Notes: generated by a model not told the origin, from the sequence alone. Shown: positions 8,901 to 21,388, counted from the stretch's first letter. The stretch is DNA of 64,000 nt from JANJWP01 sp964540725 (GCA_964540725.1 CAZINU010000002.1:62001-126000), one strand, 5' to 3'. Program-made: numbers and translations.

Positions 8901-11900
8901 CCTGTTGACGGCGCCGTTCAGGTTTCGGACGTCGCCCGAGAACCGGTTGACCGGCTCGACCCCGGACTTCGCCATTTCGAGGATGTAGTCGACCTGGAAC
9001 TCGAGGTTTACGAGCGTGTTGACCCGGATGGCGTCGAGGAATCCCATGGAGAAATTCGGGTACTCGATGTCGAGGAAATCGATCGGGAGTTTTCCCTGCC
9101 GTTCGGTGATTTGGGCGATTTGGTCGCCGGCCCGCCATTCGGGAACGAAGGGGTTCAGCCGCAGGATGCAGAGGATCTTCGAAACGAGCTTCAGAATTTG
9201 GAGCACGCCTTCGATCGCGGCGAAGAGTTTCGGGATTTTCGGCGGAGGCGGAAGGTCCGGCAGATTGACGACCGGCAGGCTTGGAATGTCCGGAAGCTCC
9301 GGAAGCTCCGGAAATTTCGGCGGACGTGGGATCGACGGAAGCGAGAATCCGAGCCGGGGAACGTCCGGAAGGAGCAGTTTCGGGAACGTCGGCAGTACGA
9401 CCGGATGGAACCGGTAGTCGAATTCCGGCATGAGGATGCGGAGTCCGAGCCGGAGATTGTGCAGGTCGAGGATGATGTCCGGCCACTTCGGGAACGTGAT
9501 GATCGGAATCTTCGGAATGACCGCGCTGACGATTTTGAAAACGAAGTGCTTGAGGTCGTAGCGTTCGTTCCGGCAGACGCCGCACTGTGCGGTATGGTCG
9601 TAGAACAGGTCGATCATGAGCTGCCACGACTTCAGGACGGCCTTGAGCAGGACGACCATTTCGACCCACGCGCGGAACCGTTTCCCGTTGTCGGCGATAT
9701 ACCCGCCGAGCATGCGCTCGATTTGCTCGACGTTGCAGAGAATCTGACTCGCGTAGCGCTGTTTCCAGGTCATGTAGCGGTACAGCTTGTCGGGAAACCG
9801 TTTGGCGTTTTCCGTGAAGCGTACCCATTCGTTCAGCGAAGCGAGGGTCGCTTCGGCGTCGACGAAAACCTGGTCGTCGGGATTGTGTCCCGCTGCCCGC
9901 CACGCTTCTTTTTTCGTCGCGATTTCGCGCTTCCACGACTCCGCCGCCTTGCCGACGTTCGCGAGGAGTTTGTCGCCGTCTTCCTCGCTGATCATCGGCA
10001 CGTCGATCATGACGGTCTCGTTTTCGAGCTTGATGATCGGAAGGCTTCCGAGGAACTCGTAGGCGGCCTTCAGTCCCGAAATCGAGCGCCCGACGCGGTT
10101 CAGCGTTCCCGACTTTTCGGCGAGGATGCGGTTGGCTTCGGCCCGGCTTCCCGAGAGGGGTCCGCCGGAACCGACGTCGAAGCTCCGGTTCTTGTACCCG
10201 GCTTCGCCCTGCTTGAGTTTTGCCCGGAGGTTATCGGTAAATCCGTTCCATCCCGATTCGTAGATGCGGGACATGTCCGGGAGAATGACGTAGAGGGTGG
10301 GCAGGCTCGTAAGCTTGTTCACGACTTCTTCCGCCTGCCGGTTCACCCAGTCCATAATGAAGTCGGGGAACGCGCTTACGCGGCCGAGCTTGATTTTGAC
10401 GATGTTTCCGGTATCGAACCGCTTAAGGGCGGCCGGATCGATACCGACCTCGAAGTTCGGATTCTGGCCGCTCGCGAGCCCGATGCCGACGAGCGGCCCC
10501 GTGCGTTTGCGCGTCGCGACGGGCGCGCGCTGGTAGGCGGTGAGAATGCCGTCCAGAAGGGACGAATTCGCGCGCTCTCCCCGGACGTACCGGGAAATCA
10601 TCTCGCGCTCGCCCCGGGTGTATTCGTCGCTTCCGGTTTCCGGAACGCAGGCGTTGGCATTGAGGAATCCGTCGTAATTCCCGTATCCGAGGGAGCGGAA
10701 ATCCCCGTCCGAACCGTCGTCCTTACACCCGAAGAGCGGCGTGGCGGCGACGACGCAGTTTCCCCCCGGAACGACCGGCGAGACGCCCGGCGGCGGAATG
10801 CGACCCGAAACCATGGGCACGACGTTGAAACAGGCGGCGGCACCGACCGCACCCGTGATGGTGGGCGTGATGTAGAGACGGAAGAAATTCGTCGGCCCCT
10901 TGTCGCCGAGCCACCCTCCCGCGGCGCTGCCGAAACAGCCGGGATACCCCTTGGCCGGAGGCCAGGGCATGGGAACGCAGACCTTTCCGATTTTTTTCCA
11001 GTTGAGGGCCGAGAAGACGGGGAGTCCTTCGCCGGTCGTCAGGGAATCCGTGGGAAATCCGAGAACAGTGGGGGCGGTCCCCGGGGCGAGCGGCGCCCAG
11101 TTGAACGGCATGGAGAGGCAGGCTCCGCCGCCGAATCCGCAGCCGAGTCCGCGGACGATCGCGTCGATGTTCGCCTCGATGCTTTCGACGTTCCCCTCGG
11201 AAAGTCCGTCGAGCATGAGGCGGCCGGTCATCGGGTCGAACTTGAAGAGTTGGTCCCCGACGTCGTCGACGTCGTCGGGCAGGCTGTTGCCCGCACGGTA
11301 GTAATCGCCCTTTTTCGCTTCGAGCGCGTACGTTTGGTAGGTCGAGCGGGTGAGAATCTTCCATCCGAGTCACGAAACCGCGCCGTTTTCCCATTTCGGA
11401 TCCGATACGGAAACGAAATTCGGCATGCGGCAAGGTTCGCTCGTCGTTCCGTCGTTCGCGGAATGCCGACCCGTGGAAAAGAAGATTTCGAGGCGGCCCT
11501 TGGGCGCGTCGGCCACCTGGCTCCATCCGACGACCTTCGGCGCCGTGACGACGCGGTAGCCCGGAGCGCCGCATTCGAGCGTTCCCGTGCCGGTGGAATC
11601 GGAGGACTGGACGCCCGCGCGAACGGTCTTCGAGGCCTCGTCGTAACTGCCCGTGAGCGCCGCGGCCTCGACCGGGGCGGCCATGCCGGAAGCCGAAAGT
11701 CCGATCGACCGCTGCAAGTGGCCGTTTTCGGCGTCCGCGACGATGCGGGCGATTTCGACGTTCGCCGAATTGACCGTTCCGTTTTCGGAATCCGGAATTT
11801 CGCGGAAGACGTAGAGCCCGTGTTCGCGGGCATCGTATCCTCCGCCCGTGACGGCGTAGGGGTCGGCGTTCGGGTCGGAAACGATATCGACGTAATCGGG

Positions 11901-14900
11901 ATTTCCGTTTCCGTTCGCGTCGATGAATTTTCCTCCGAGGCCTCCGGCGTCATCGGTGGCGTCGCTCGGGAATTCCTTGGACGTCTTTTCGTACGAGCGG
12001 ACGCCCAAGCTCCTCCAGAGCGTCGCGGCTTCCGAACAAACGTTTCCGAGGCGCATGGCAACGTCGCCGTAGGCGTCGTTCGGTTCGAGTTTTCCGACGA
12101 AGAACTTTCCGAACCCGACGGCGTTCGCCCGGAGCGAATATTCGATGGTCGCGGTCGCCCCCGGAGCCAGGTTGAACGATTCGAACGCGTAATCGAATTC
12201 GTCGCGCGAGAGGGTTTCGAGCCGGCTCCGGACGGTTTCGTCGCCGACGGTGAGCGAGTATTCGGGCGTATCCGGCTCCGAGAAGAGGGAGCGGTCGATC
12301 GAATCGAGGTAGGACACGTTCCCCAGCGTCGCGCTTCCGGAGTTCGAGATTTCCACCCGGACGTTTACCGTCTCGCCCGTCCGAAGGTCCCCGCCGTTGC
12401 CGTCCGAATAGGTTTTCCGAACCGTGACGCCCAAATCGGACGCGTACTGGCTCCGCAGGTACGTTTTGTATCGGCGCTCGGAATACGAGGGCGAAGAGAG
12501 GTCGAAGCTGCCCGAAGCCGAAGCGAGCATCGCGTCGTTCATGGCGAGGAGGACCTCGCTCGTGAGGCCCGTGTTCGTCGCGTGGGGATTTTCGGGATTA
12601 TTGCCGACGTACGAATTCAGGCGCGGGGCCAAATCCTCGCTCGTGAGGCCCGAACCGGCAAGGGCGGGGACGGAAACGTCGTAGGCCCGTTGGTAGTAGA
12701 GCTTGGCGTCGACGAGGGCGTTCTTCACGTCCGCCGGGACGCCGCCGGACGATTCGGCGGCGAGGGCCGAACGCGATTCTTCCAAGAATCGGGCTTGGTC
12801 GGGTTCGGTCGGGGATCCGGCGAGCTGGGGGATACCGTCGAAGAAGACCGCCCCGTCTGAATCGGAATGGACGGCTCCCGAAACCCGGAGTCCGAGACCC
12901 GTGTCGAGGTTCTTTTTGACGAAGACGGTTTCCCCGGCCACGCTTCCGCCGGCGGGCACTTCGCCTGGAGCGTCGCCCGAAACCGCGCCGTAGAAGATGT
13001 TGAGTTCTCCCGATTCGTCCGAGACGATCAGGTCCGTTTTTCCGTCCGTATCCATATCGAACGCTTCGAGTTGGACGACGTTCCCGCCGAGCGCGCCTTC
13101 GCTGCCGTCAGGTCGGCGGATTCGGATTTCGCTGCCGTCCCCTGCGAACACCCGGACGTCGCGACGGACGAACGTGCCGTTCCGGTTCTCGAGGAGTATC
13201 GGATTCCCCTTGTTCGAGACGAGGACGATATCCCAGTATCCGTCGCCCGCGAAATCGCCCGTAACCTTCCGGTCTTTCGCCGCGTCCACGACGTTCGCGA
13301 GGTATCCGAGGTCTTTCAGGGTTCCGGCGTAGTTCGCGAAGAGGCGGATCTTTCCGCTTTGATGGAAAACGGCCAAATCCTCTTTGCCATCGCCGTTGAA
13401 GTCGAATTTCCGAGCGTTTTCGATGGGGTCGGAAGCGCCGTCCGCGATGCGGATTCCGACGCTCCGGTCATAGGCGCCCTGGTTCTGGAGGTCGCGCGCC
13501 GTGACGACCGGGTCGCCCAAGTTGACCGTCAGGAAGGTCGCGTTGAACCGCGTCGCTTCGCCCACGTTGGCGCCGCCCGCGAACTCGAGGAGGGTCTTAT
13601 TGTTGCCTTCCCAGCCGATGCCCGTCTTGTCCTGATATTCTTCGAACCCCGTACGGTTCGGGCTTCCGATCATTTCGCGATCGGCTTCGGCATCGCCGGA
13701 ATCCCGTTTCGAATAGAAGGCGATGCCCCGGCTTCCGCGCGACGACTTTCCGAGGTAGGTGGGGAGCGAATAATACCGGTCGGATCCCGGTTCCACGACG
13801 ACGGATCCCATATTCGCGGAGAAGGCGTCGGCCGTCCTTCCGGCGTCCGCGAGCACGACCGAATCGGCGCGGAGTTTTAGGGCGAGGTAGCCGATCTGTT
13901 CGTTACCGGAGAGCACCTTCGCGGCGAAGGCGTTTCCCGCGGCGTCGCGGTCGATTTCGAGCCGGATACCCGCCGCGAGCGAAACGGCGCCGTCGGAGGA
14001 AATCTCGAGAATCCGCACGCCGCCCGAAACGAGCGAAACGCCGTTTTGCGCGACGGCCGTCGCGGCCTCGCTTCCCTTCACGAGCACGAAGGCCCGGTTT
14101 TCGGGAACCGAACATCCCGCGATGCCGGCTTCGCCGTCCTTCGCGCAGGCGACGAAATCGGTCGCGTTCCGGTCGAAATTCAGGTAGGCCGTGGCGGCGG
14201 ATTCCCGGTAGTATTCGTCGAAGAAATTCACGGCGAGGCGTCCGTTCCGGACGGAAACGTTCGGTTCGACGAGGGAATCCCCCGCGGGCGGTTCGACCTT
14301 TCCCGCCGGCGTTATCCCGAAGGCGCGTTCGCGGAGCGTTCCGTCGTTCACGAGGGCGGTGACCGCCATCGACCGCGAACCCGGATTGAAGAGGAGTTCG
14401 CCCGCCAGGTATCCGGGGACGGTGAAGTTTCCGTAGTCGGCGCCCGCCAGTACGGTGTAGAGGGCGTTGTATTCGATGGCGCCGATTTTGGAGCCGTTCC
14501 AAAGGTAGTACGTATCGACCGCCAGCGCGTTTTTCGAAACGCCCCGAACGGTGACGGAAGCCCCGCTTTCGTCGGTGACGGAAAACGAGTTGGATTCGAG
14601 TCCCGGTGTGACTTCGACGAGCACGTACGGGGTTCCCGGCATTCCGGTCGCGAACGTTTCGGCCGTGGCTACGCCGCCCGAGAACGCCGCCGTGACGGCG
14701 GTCGAATTTCCGGAGAGCCGGAGGAACCGGGCGTATTCCGTGGGAACGGAGAATTTCGCGGAGAGTCCGGCGCTTTCGGTTACGAGGTTTCCGTAACGGT
14801 CGAAGAGCTTCGCCCGAACGGTCTTGCTCACCCCCGGCAACGCTTCCATATCCGAGCCGTCCGCATCCAACCGGACGGCCATGGGGGCGTCGGGACGGAC

Positions 14901-17900
14901 GTCGAGCACGTTTCCTTCCACGTCGCGTACGCCCGGAACCCGCACGTCGAGCGCGAGGTTTTCGCCCGCGAGGGTTCCCGGGAAGAACGTGAGGGAATCG
15001 GCGACGCCGTTTTTTATTTGGACGAATTCGGAAGAAAGGGTTCCGGAGAATTCGGGGAAGCCGACCGACGCGACCCCCGAGAAATCCGAAATGGTCGTTC
15101 CGGAACGGTCGGCAATCCGAACCGAGACCGCGTGCGATCCGGTTCCCGCACGGACGGAATCCCGGGACGCGACGTCGACGACGGCCTTGGCGTATTCGAC
15201 GGACCGGAGCGATACGGATTTCGAGAGCGCGCGTTCGGGAACCGTCACGGAGACGTCGAACCGGGCGTCCGCGTCGTTGCCCGTCAATTCGAACGACGCG
15301 ATGCCGTCGACGACCGTCCGGGAAATCCGGTCGGCGTGGTTTTCGGTAAAGAAGGCCCGGCCGGATGGGGAAATCGATCCGGAAAGCCCGAGTACGTCGC
15401 CCTTGGCGGGATTGCCGTAGCGGTCGAGGAGCCGAACGAGGACGGTAACCTTTTCTCCGGCTACGAACGCGGTCGAAGACGGAACGAGCTGGATTTCGGA
15501 GGCCGGAGCCGGCGTGACGGTGAGGTCGCGTTCGTCGGTCACTCCGTCGGCGTCCGTGAATTCGATCCGGTATTCGCCCGAGCGTTGGAGCAGGGTTCCC
15601 GAAAGCGTCCAGTTTCCCGAGGAAACGGTTTCCTCGTTTCCGACCCGTGCCCCGTCGCCGTCGAATACGCGGACCTTGACCGGATAGGCGACCGAACCGG
15701 TTCCGGCGTTCGAACTCCGCTCGAACCGGAAATCCACGCGGTCGTATTCCCCCGCCCGTACGAACGACGAAACGCCCGCTCCCGAAGCCGAGACGGGCGA
15801 AGCGGTCAGGCGGTCGCTCCGGATTTTCAGGAGCGTCGTACCGGAGACCGAAAAGAGGGCTTTTCCGTTCTTGTCCTTCGGGGCGACCGTCGCGACGAAG
15901 CGGACGTCGGCGTCTTTTCCGAGCGTGGAGATTCCGAGCTTCGCTTCCCCGTTCTCCGCCCGGACCTTGACCGGAGCGAAGGTGAGGTACTTTCCGATGA
16001 CGGCGGGATCGCCGGTTTCGCCTTCGAGTTCGTTCCGGTCGTAGGCGACGAAGGATTCCGAACCGGAGTGGACGACGATGGCGTCGACGTCGAACGCGAC
16101 TTCGTTCGTGGAATCGACCCAGAGCCGTTCCCCGTCGGAACCGAGGAGCTTGGCGGACAGCGCGGCGTTCGAGAAGTGGGTGGCGACGGCCGGAGCGACC
16201 GAGAGCGCGACGGATCCGCTTCCGACGTATTCGGCCGAATCGAGAACGCCGTTTTTATTCAGGTCTTCCAAGTAGTCGGGAACGCCGTTTCCGTTCGCGT
16301 CGCGAGTTCCGTGCGGGGAACCGGCGATCAGGCTCTTCAGTTCGTCCGACTTCGACGACGCGGAACACGTGCCCGCGCTGATAGTGGGAGGAAGAATGCT
16401 CGAAAGCCAACAGAATATGGCCGGAAGCCATTGCCAAAGGGGGATTCCCGTCGGCGGGCCGCATTTGAATTCGGCCTTTCCGCCGGATTTTCCCGAAAGG
16501 TTCGCGGCGTCGAGGGCGTTTTGGAGCGCCGTGGCCTCGGCCATGGCCGCCGCGACGTCCTCGCTCGGACCGGATTTCGCTTCGGGGTCGAGCTTGACGC
16601 GCATGTTCGCGGCATCGCCCTCGCCGACCAGGTAGGCGATTTCGTAGTCGCTCTTGTGTCCGGCGATGGGGAAGCTCGAATTTCCGTCGATATCGAGGTG
16701 GTGTTCGAGCAGGTACGCGTACTTGGCGGTGGCGTTGCCGAGATTGTTCCACAACACCGCTTCGGCCAACGCGTCGAGCATTTTCGGATCTTCGGACGCC
16801 CGGGCGTACAAATCGACGGCGGCCGCCGGATATTCCCCGCTTTTCAACAACCCGGCAAGACCGCCCGATTTTCCGGAGAGGGACGAGGGATTTTCGCCGT
16901 TGACGAGGGCGTTGATTTCCGAACTTTTGGCGTCGAGGAGGGTTTTGACCGCATTCCTCGCGTGCTCGAGGGTGACGGTTTCCCCTGTTCCGAAGAGAAT
17001 TCGGAAGAAATTCGGATACTCGAGCTTCACGTAGTTCCCCTTCGGACTTATGAAATCCACGTACCGGTCGCGATCGGCCGGAAGCGAGGGGGTTACGAAG
17101 TTTTTCGACTCCGCCCCATATTCCGCGTCGGTCGGGGATTTATGTTCGATAACGGACGATATCCGCTTGAATTCGTAGTTTTTGGTAATCTCCCGTTCCA
17201 TGCAGTGTTCCCCTTCTTTCCTGACTAACTGGCCGTCGAGCAGGAGTCGGCTGACGGTACAGCTTTCATTCGGAATTCCTTGGGTGAACAGGTCGTCGAA
17301 ACTTTTGACCAAGACGGCATTTCCCCGAAGGTCCGTTTTGCAGGTAATCGGTTCGCCCGGTCGCTCCGGGGGGAATCCGACCTTTCCGCCGGCTCCGTCG
17401 TCTTTGGCGAACGGATTGAGGATCCACGGGGTCGGACGCAGACAGTCGACCGGGGAGTGTATCGGCAAAGTGGCGCTCGGAATGATTTCCTTACTGCCCT
17501 CTATGTCGAAGATCGGCTTGATGAAAGAATCGTAGCGGTGCGTTTCGAGCGCCATGGTTCCGGAACCGATGGCGTCGACGTCGAGATTGATGGGGGTATT
17601 GCCGCCCCAGAAGGTCATGACGTGCGGCGAAGGGACGAAACATTGTCCCCGGGGAAGGTCGGCCTCGAGAATCGAAACGTCGGCTTCGGAATTGAGGGGG
17701 TTGTATCACCGGTTCGCCTCCACGGGAAGAGTCGACCCCCGGACGATCGAGCATTGTTCGGCCTTCGAAAGCGTCTCGGCCTTTCTTCCGTAGTAGTAGT
17801 TGCTGAACGAATATTCCGTCGTATCTCTCGAAGACGAGGAATCCGGAACGTTCGGGTCGGCGGGAATGATTTCGGTATCGCTGACATTCAGGACGGTTCC

Positions 17901-19073
17901 GACGGCAATATCCCTCGAGAGCCCGTTTTTTACGAGGGAATCGAGCATCGACTCGAACGCCGCGTTCCCGTCCTTGAGTGTCCGCCCCATGAGTTCGTCC
18001 TTTTTTCCCACGATGAAGGCCGGAGTATCGACGCGGACGTCGTTGCCTTCGCCGTACCGGCCGGCGTTATGGACGAACCGGAGAATGTCGCCCAGGTACG
18101 ATTCGTTCAGCACGCCGAAGAACCGTTTGAGGCTCTTGAGGATCGGTTCGCGCGTTTGGATGTCGGGAGCGGTGCCGAAATCGAGATTCGAACCCGAATA
18201 GGCGGCGAGAATCTCCCCGATTTCGGTGCCGGACGCGGAGGCCGGCATTCATTCGTTCAGGTAGGAGTCGTATTTGTCGAACACCTCCTTGGCCAGGTGC
18301 TTGCTGTAGCGCCGGTAGGCGAGGTCTTCGACCTTTTCGAGCATGAGCCGGTACGACTTCCATTCGGAAAGCCGGCTCGAGAGCTGGTCGTGTACCCCGT
18401 CGAAATAGAAGACCGCCGGTTCGACGCGGGTTTTGGAAGGGGCAAAAACGCCGGTCTTCGCATAGTATTCGTGGGTTTTGTCGAAGAACGCCACGAGCTT
18501 TTCGCGGTCGCGCGAAGCGTCGCCCGTATTGGGACGGACGATGCCGTGCCATATTTCCGGAGTATCGGTACCGAGCGCCCCCTTGCTGCGCTCGTAGTAC
18601 CCCTTGGCGGAATCGAACGCGAACGATTTGTCGACGAAGTCGACGTACGGAAAGACCGAAAGGAAGGTCTTTCCTTCGGCGTGGGCCACGGGGAACGGGA
18701 GATCCCCTACGAAGACGGCGCCCACGAGGCGCGAAACGGACGAATCTTTTCCGTCGCCTTCGTAATAGAGCCGCTCGAGCATGGCGGCGATCTTGTCGGG
18801 CTGCGCGTCGTTCGGAACGGTGACGACGATGGCGCGGCTGCCGGGCAAGGCCGCTTGGACGTCGGCCGCGTACCGGTCGATGCGGTCTTCGACGTCGCCC
18901 GAGTACGCCGAATCGCCCACGACGACCGCGACGAGGTTCGGGGACGAGTTTTCCGCCGCCCGCGAAGTTTCGAGGAGGGGAAACCGGAAGGTTTGGCCGA
19001 ACAGGATGGCGAAAACCAGGAATCCGGAAAGCGCGCGCTTGAATCGTTCGCGGAAGAGGGGGGAGCGTACCAT
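5913..19073 (-). CDS. 4386-aa secreted multidomain giant protein
   Basis: Four apparent reading frames are one gene once three UGA codons (residues 275, 456 and 2568; at 18249, 17706 and 11370) are read as glycine. The N-terminus is a signal peptide (RFKRALSGFLVFAILFGQTF). Residues about 45-270 form an alpha/beta domain with strands ending in VVVGDSAYS and AVFVGDLPFPV, faintly like caspase/gingipain folds, but no catalytic His/Cys pair is obvious. Calcium-binding-like repeats occur near residues 924-948 (DANGNGVPDYLED) and 2381-2404. Ig-like beta domains fill about 1060-1525. Three FG-GAP/VCBS-like repeats lie around 1888-2029 (FDFNGDGKEDLAVF). A proline-rich segment spans about 3231-3284, and Ig-like domains close the protein. 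Stop is TAA. It is probably cell-surface or exported and could mediate attachment to a host cell; that role is inference. Confidence 0.85.
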
Positions 19074-19124
19074 GCTTCGAACTTTTTGGGTGTTTCGAGG
19101 AGTCTTTCGGAGAGTCTTTCGGAG

Positions 19125-19152
19125 AGTGTACCATTCTCTCGCGGTTTTGCAA
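19125..19152 (-). promoter_or_regulatory. promoter of the giant-protein operon
   Basis: On the minus strand TTGCAA (19147-19152) and TACACT (19125-19130) are 16 bp apart. The leader to the ATG at 19073 is about 45 nt and holds two head-to-tail copies of AGTCTTTCGGAG. Confidence 0.65.
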
Positions 19153-19232
19153 AACGAAAGCCCCCGGTTTTTCGGCTATTTTCCGGCCTTCCCCGGCATT
19201 TTTCCGAACGCGTTTCGCGGGGGCGAAAAAAA

Positions 19233-19261
19233 TTGGACTTCCCCCGCCTTTTCGATAGAAT
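19233..19261 (+). promoter_or_regulatory. promoter of tRNA-Lys
   Basis: TTGGAC (19233-19238) and TAGAAT (19256-19261) are separated by 17 bp, about 40 bp upstream of the tRNA. Confidence 0.5.
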
Positions 19262-19303
19262 CGGCCCCGCCCGATTTTTTCGCGCCCAAGCGACGGAAAA
19301 CGC

Positions 19304-19379
19304 GGGTTCGTAGCTCAGTCGGTAGAGCAGGGCCCTTTTAAGGCCAAGGTCGCGGGTTCGAGCCCCGCCGAACCCACCA
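19304..19379 (+). tRNA. tRNA-Lys(UUU)
   Basis: A complete cloverleaf of 76 nt: acceptor GGGTTCG pairs with CGAACCC, the D arm is GCTC/GAGC, the anticodon loop is CTTTTAA (anticodon TTT), the T arm is GCGGG-TTCGAGC-CCCGC, and CCA is encoded. The first anticodon-stem pair is a G/A mismatch. It borders the AT-rich island with the recombinase remnant and the Kiwa-like genes, as expected for a tRNA used as an integration site. Confidence 0.95.
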
Positions 19380-19390
19380 AAAGTCATTGA

Positions 19391-19416
19391 AAACCCCTCC
19401 GAGAGGAGGGGTTTTT
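19391..19416 (+). terminator. terminator of tRNA-Lys
   Basis: AACCCCTCC (19392-19400) and GGAGGGGTT (19405-19413) form a 9-bp stem with a GAGA loop followed by a T run. Confidence 0.9.
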
Positions 19417-19424
19417 ATGAGTTT

Positions 19425-19721
19425 GTGGCGTTTCCGGGGGCGGGGCTCGAAACCGCCGGCACACGGGCTCGTGGATACCGACATTTCCAAATGGAAGGAT
19501 TTGGAGAAATTTTTTGGCTATTAAGCCATGCCAAAGTCGTCCGGGAGCATCGTTCCGCGTTCGACTCCCTAAGGTACGAGGGAAAAATCGAACTCATCCG
19601 CGAATTTACCGAACGCATCGTCGTCTACGACCAATGAAAAATCGGCGTGCACTTCCGGTTCTGAGGACCGATCGAAAACGCTTCCCACCTCGAATTCGAG
19701 ATACGTAACTACCCGAAATAA
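19425..19721 (+). pseudogene. remnant of a site-specific serine recombinase C-terminus
   Basis: With two UGA codons (19635, 19662) read as glycine this frame encodes about 99 residues up to a TAA. The part LRYEGKIELIREFTERIVV followed by GKIGVHFRFGG resembles the tail of large serine recombinases, where a coiled-coil helix is followed by a short beta strand. The catalytic domain is absent and the upstream residues look non-coding, so this is best seen as a 3' remnant. Its place right after tRNA-Lys suggests it is what remains of an integrase that delivered the island. The match is short and not certain. Confidence 0.4.
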
Positions 19722-19737
19722 AGCGCCCTTAACGGAT

Positions 19738-19767
19738 AGAACGCCAATCCCGTCGGGCGTTCTTTTA
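19738..19767 (+). terminator. terminator after the recombinase remnant
   Basis: AGAACGCC (19738-19745) pairs with GGCGTTCT (19756-19763) and is followed by TTTAATTTT. It separates the remnant from the Kiwa-like operon. Confidence 0.75.
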
Positions 19768-19807
19768 ATTTTGTTTGAGTTTTTAAGAAATTTTTAAGAA
19801 TTATCGG

Positions 19808-19813
19808 TATACT
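19808..19813 (+). promoter_or_regulatory. -10 box of the Kiwa-like operon
   Basis: TATACT lies about 40 bp upstream of the kwaA-like ATG in very AT-rich DNA. No good -35 box is present at 16-17 bp. Confidence 0.35.
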
Positions 19814-19854
19814 ATCGCCCAATTCAAAAAATAGTAATCTCTAAAGAGAAACAG

Positions 19855-20394
19855 ATGAATTTTTTCTCAAAGATACTTTTGTTCATAACGAGCTATTCGC
19901 CGTTATTTCTAATATTTTGAATATTAAATTTCAATCCGGAATCGCCGTACTTTTTTCAAAATCCGATCATATCGTGGTTGATGGTCTTCGCGGTAGTTTT
20001 TTCTTTGGTTGTAATTTGGGTGTTAATGGAATTTGCCTTACCAAGGTATGTAGATTTTTGCGAGCAGAAAAAAGTTGTCTCTATTGAAAATTCGAATCAT
20101 GAAGTTCTCGCCTACTTGTTTGCTTACGTTATTCCATTTATCTCCGTTGCCGATAAGAAACGATTGTATGTCCTGTCGGTGTTGTTACTCATGACATTTG
20201 TTCTTTTTTATAAGAGTGAAATCCTTAAATACAATATTTACTTGCTATTGCTCGGATACGATATTATAAAGTTGGAATTAGATGATGGATCGATTAAATT
20301 TTTTCTAAAGAAAACAACTCTTTCGATAAAGAGGAACGATATCGTAATTTACGGTGAAATATCACGGAATCTTTATCTCATTGAGTCTAAATAA
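19855..20394 (+). CDS. kwaA: KwaA-like membrane protein of a Kiwa-type defence system
   Basis: The 179-aa product has several hydrophobic segments (about residues 5-24, 38-62, 88-105 and 112-130) followed by a short, strand-rich cytoplasmic C-terminus. This matches KwaA, the multi-pass membrane sensor of the two-gene Kiwa anti-phage system. The UGA at 19918 (residue 22) is read as glycine; a TGA-stop reading would remove the first membrane segment. It has a modest AGAGAAA element before the ATG, ends in TAA, and is followed 2 bp later by the KwaB-like gene. Codons are strikingly AT-rich compared with the rest of the window, so the pair was probably acquired recently. The call rests on topology, size and partner rather than on a signature motif. 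Confidence 0.55.
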
Positions 20395-20396
20395 CT

Positions 20397-21359
20397 ATGG
20401 CGGCTGTTGTTAGTGGTTTATTTTTGCTCCAAGCAGATAACAATTTATTGGAAGTTAAAGTTGATAACACCTCTAAAAAGACCTTGTTATCGGTTTTTGA
20501 GAAATATTTTATGGCGGACGGTGAAGTACCGAATTACGCAAAACTGTACGAATATGACATAGATGATGATACTCAAAGGTCTTTTTACAAAACGGAAGGA
20601 GAGATTCCTAATTTTGGAGAAATAAAAACGAACATCGTCTTTAGGAAACAGGGAACCATCAAGGTCGTCAGCCTAAATAGTTTTGGGGAAATAAGAGGAC
20701 TATCCATAAAGGCATGGATTTTGCACGTACAGAATCGCGATGATGCTACCGCCACTGAAAAACACATACTACTCTTCCAAAGTTTTCATAAGGCAAACAT
20801 GTACGTATCTCAATCTTTTTGGGATACCAAGTTGTCACTTCTCCTTACGGATAAATGAAGCATTTTCAATAGTAGGGAAGATCAGAACATATTGAATCTA
20901 AAGAAGGCAATGGATATAGTCTCATTGGATGATTGAAGGGTTTATATTTTGGATTCCTATAAGTACGACACGATTTTCAACTTTGTTGCCGAACTTAAGA
21001 AGACCGCGGGGCTACTTTTTAAGAAAGTGTTTATCGATAATAAGGACAAATTCGCTTTTCTTTCAGAGGAGGATGTCAAGGAAACGATCATTGCCTTAGG
21101 AGACAACGCATTTGCCACTAAAAAAGTTTACGCAATCCTTAAGAATAAAATTCTGGATACGTTTGAGGTTGAGAAATTTTTAGAATTTGCAAATGAGCAG
21201 GGGATACTGGGCATTAAAACAATGAATGAAAATGGCGTACAGAAAATTCTTGTTCAGAAATCCTGATTGGAAATACTTTTAGATGCTTTGAACCATAATT
21301 TGTATTCATCGTGGGACGGCAGAAAATTTAAAGCGAAAGCAAAAGTGGCCAGGCAGTAG
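20397..21359 (+). CDS. kwaB: KwaB-like protein (DUF4868 family) of a Kiwa-type defence system
   Basis: Three UGA codons (20856, 20934, 21264) read as glycine give one 320-aa soluble protein ending in TAG, close to the roughly 315 aa known for KwaB. The second half fits the DUF4868 pattern as I know it: a GRVYILDSYKYDTIFNF segment, a central helical part, and a C-terminal block LLDALNHNLYSSWDGRKF followed by Lys/Ala-rich residues, comparable to the family's closing L-N-D-x-L-x-S-x-L-T-G-x-x-Y stretch. In Kiwa, KwaA responds at the membrane to phage and KwaB is the DNA-associated effector. It starts 2 bp after kwaA and has the same AT-rich composition. A profile search is needed to be sure. Confidence 0.6.
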
Positions 21360-21388
21360 GTACGAAACTTTCGCGCCCTTGGGTGACC
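21358..21388 (+). repeat. dispersed repeat copy R1
   Basis: This copy begins at the stop of the kwaB-like gene and contains AAACTTTCGCGCCCTTGG-GTGA, the same core found at 26612-26640 and 29010-29074. Confidence 0.6.

Noticed and set aside
5328..12860. A 2510-codon open frame on the plus strand
   Set aside because: It is antisense to the giant protein, tsaB and their codon periodicity; its translation is Arg/Gly/Glu-rich with no domain. Long antisense frames are expected in GC-rich DNA when TCA/CTA/TTA are rare.
14046..17228. A 1060-codon open frame on the plus strand
   Set aside because: Same reason: a composition-driven mirror of the giant protein gene.
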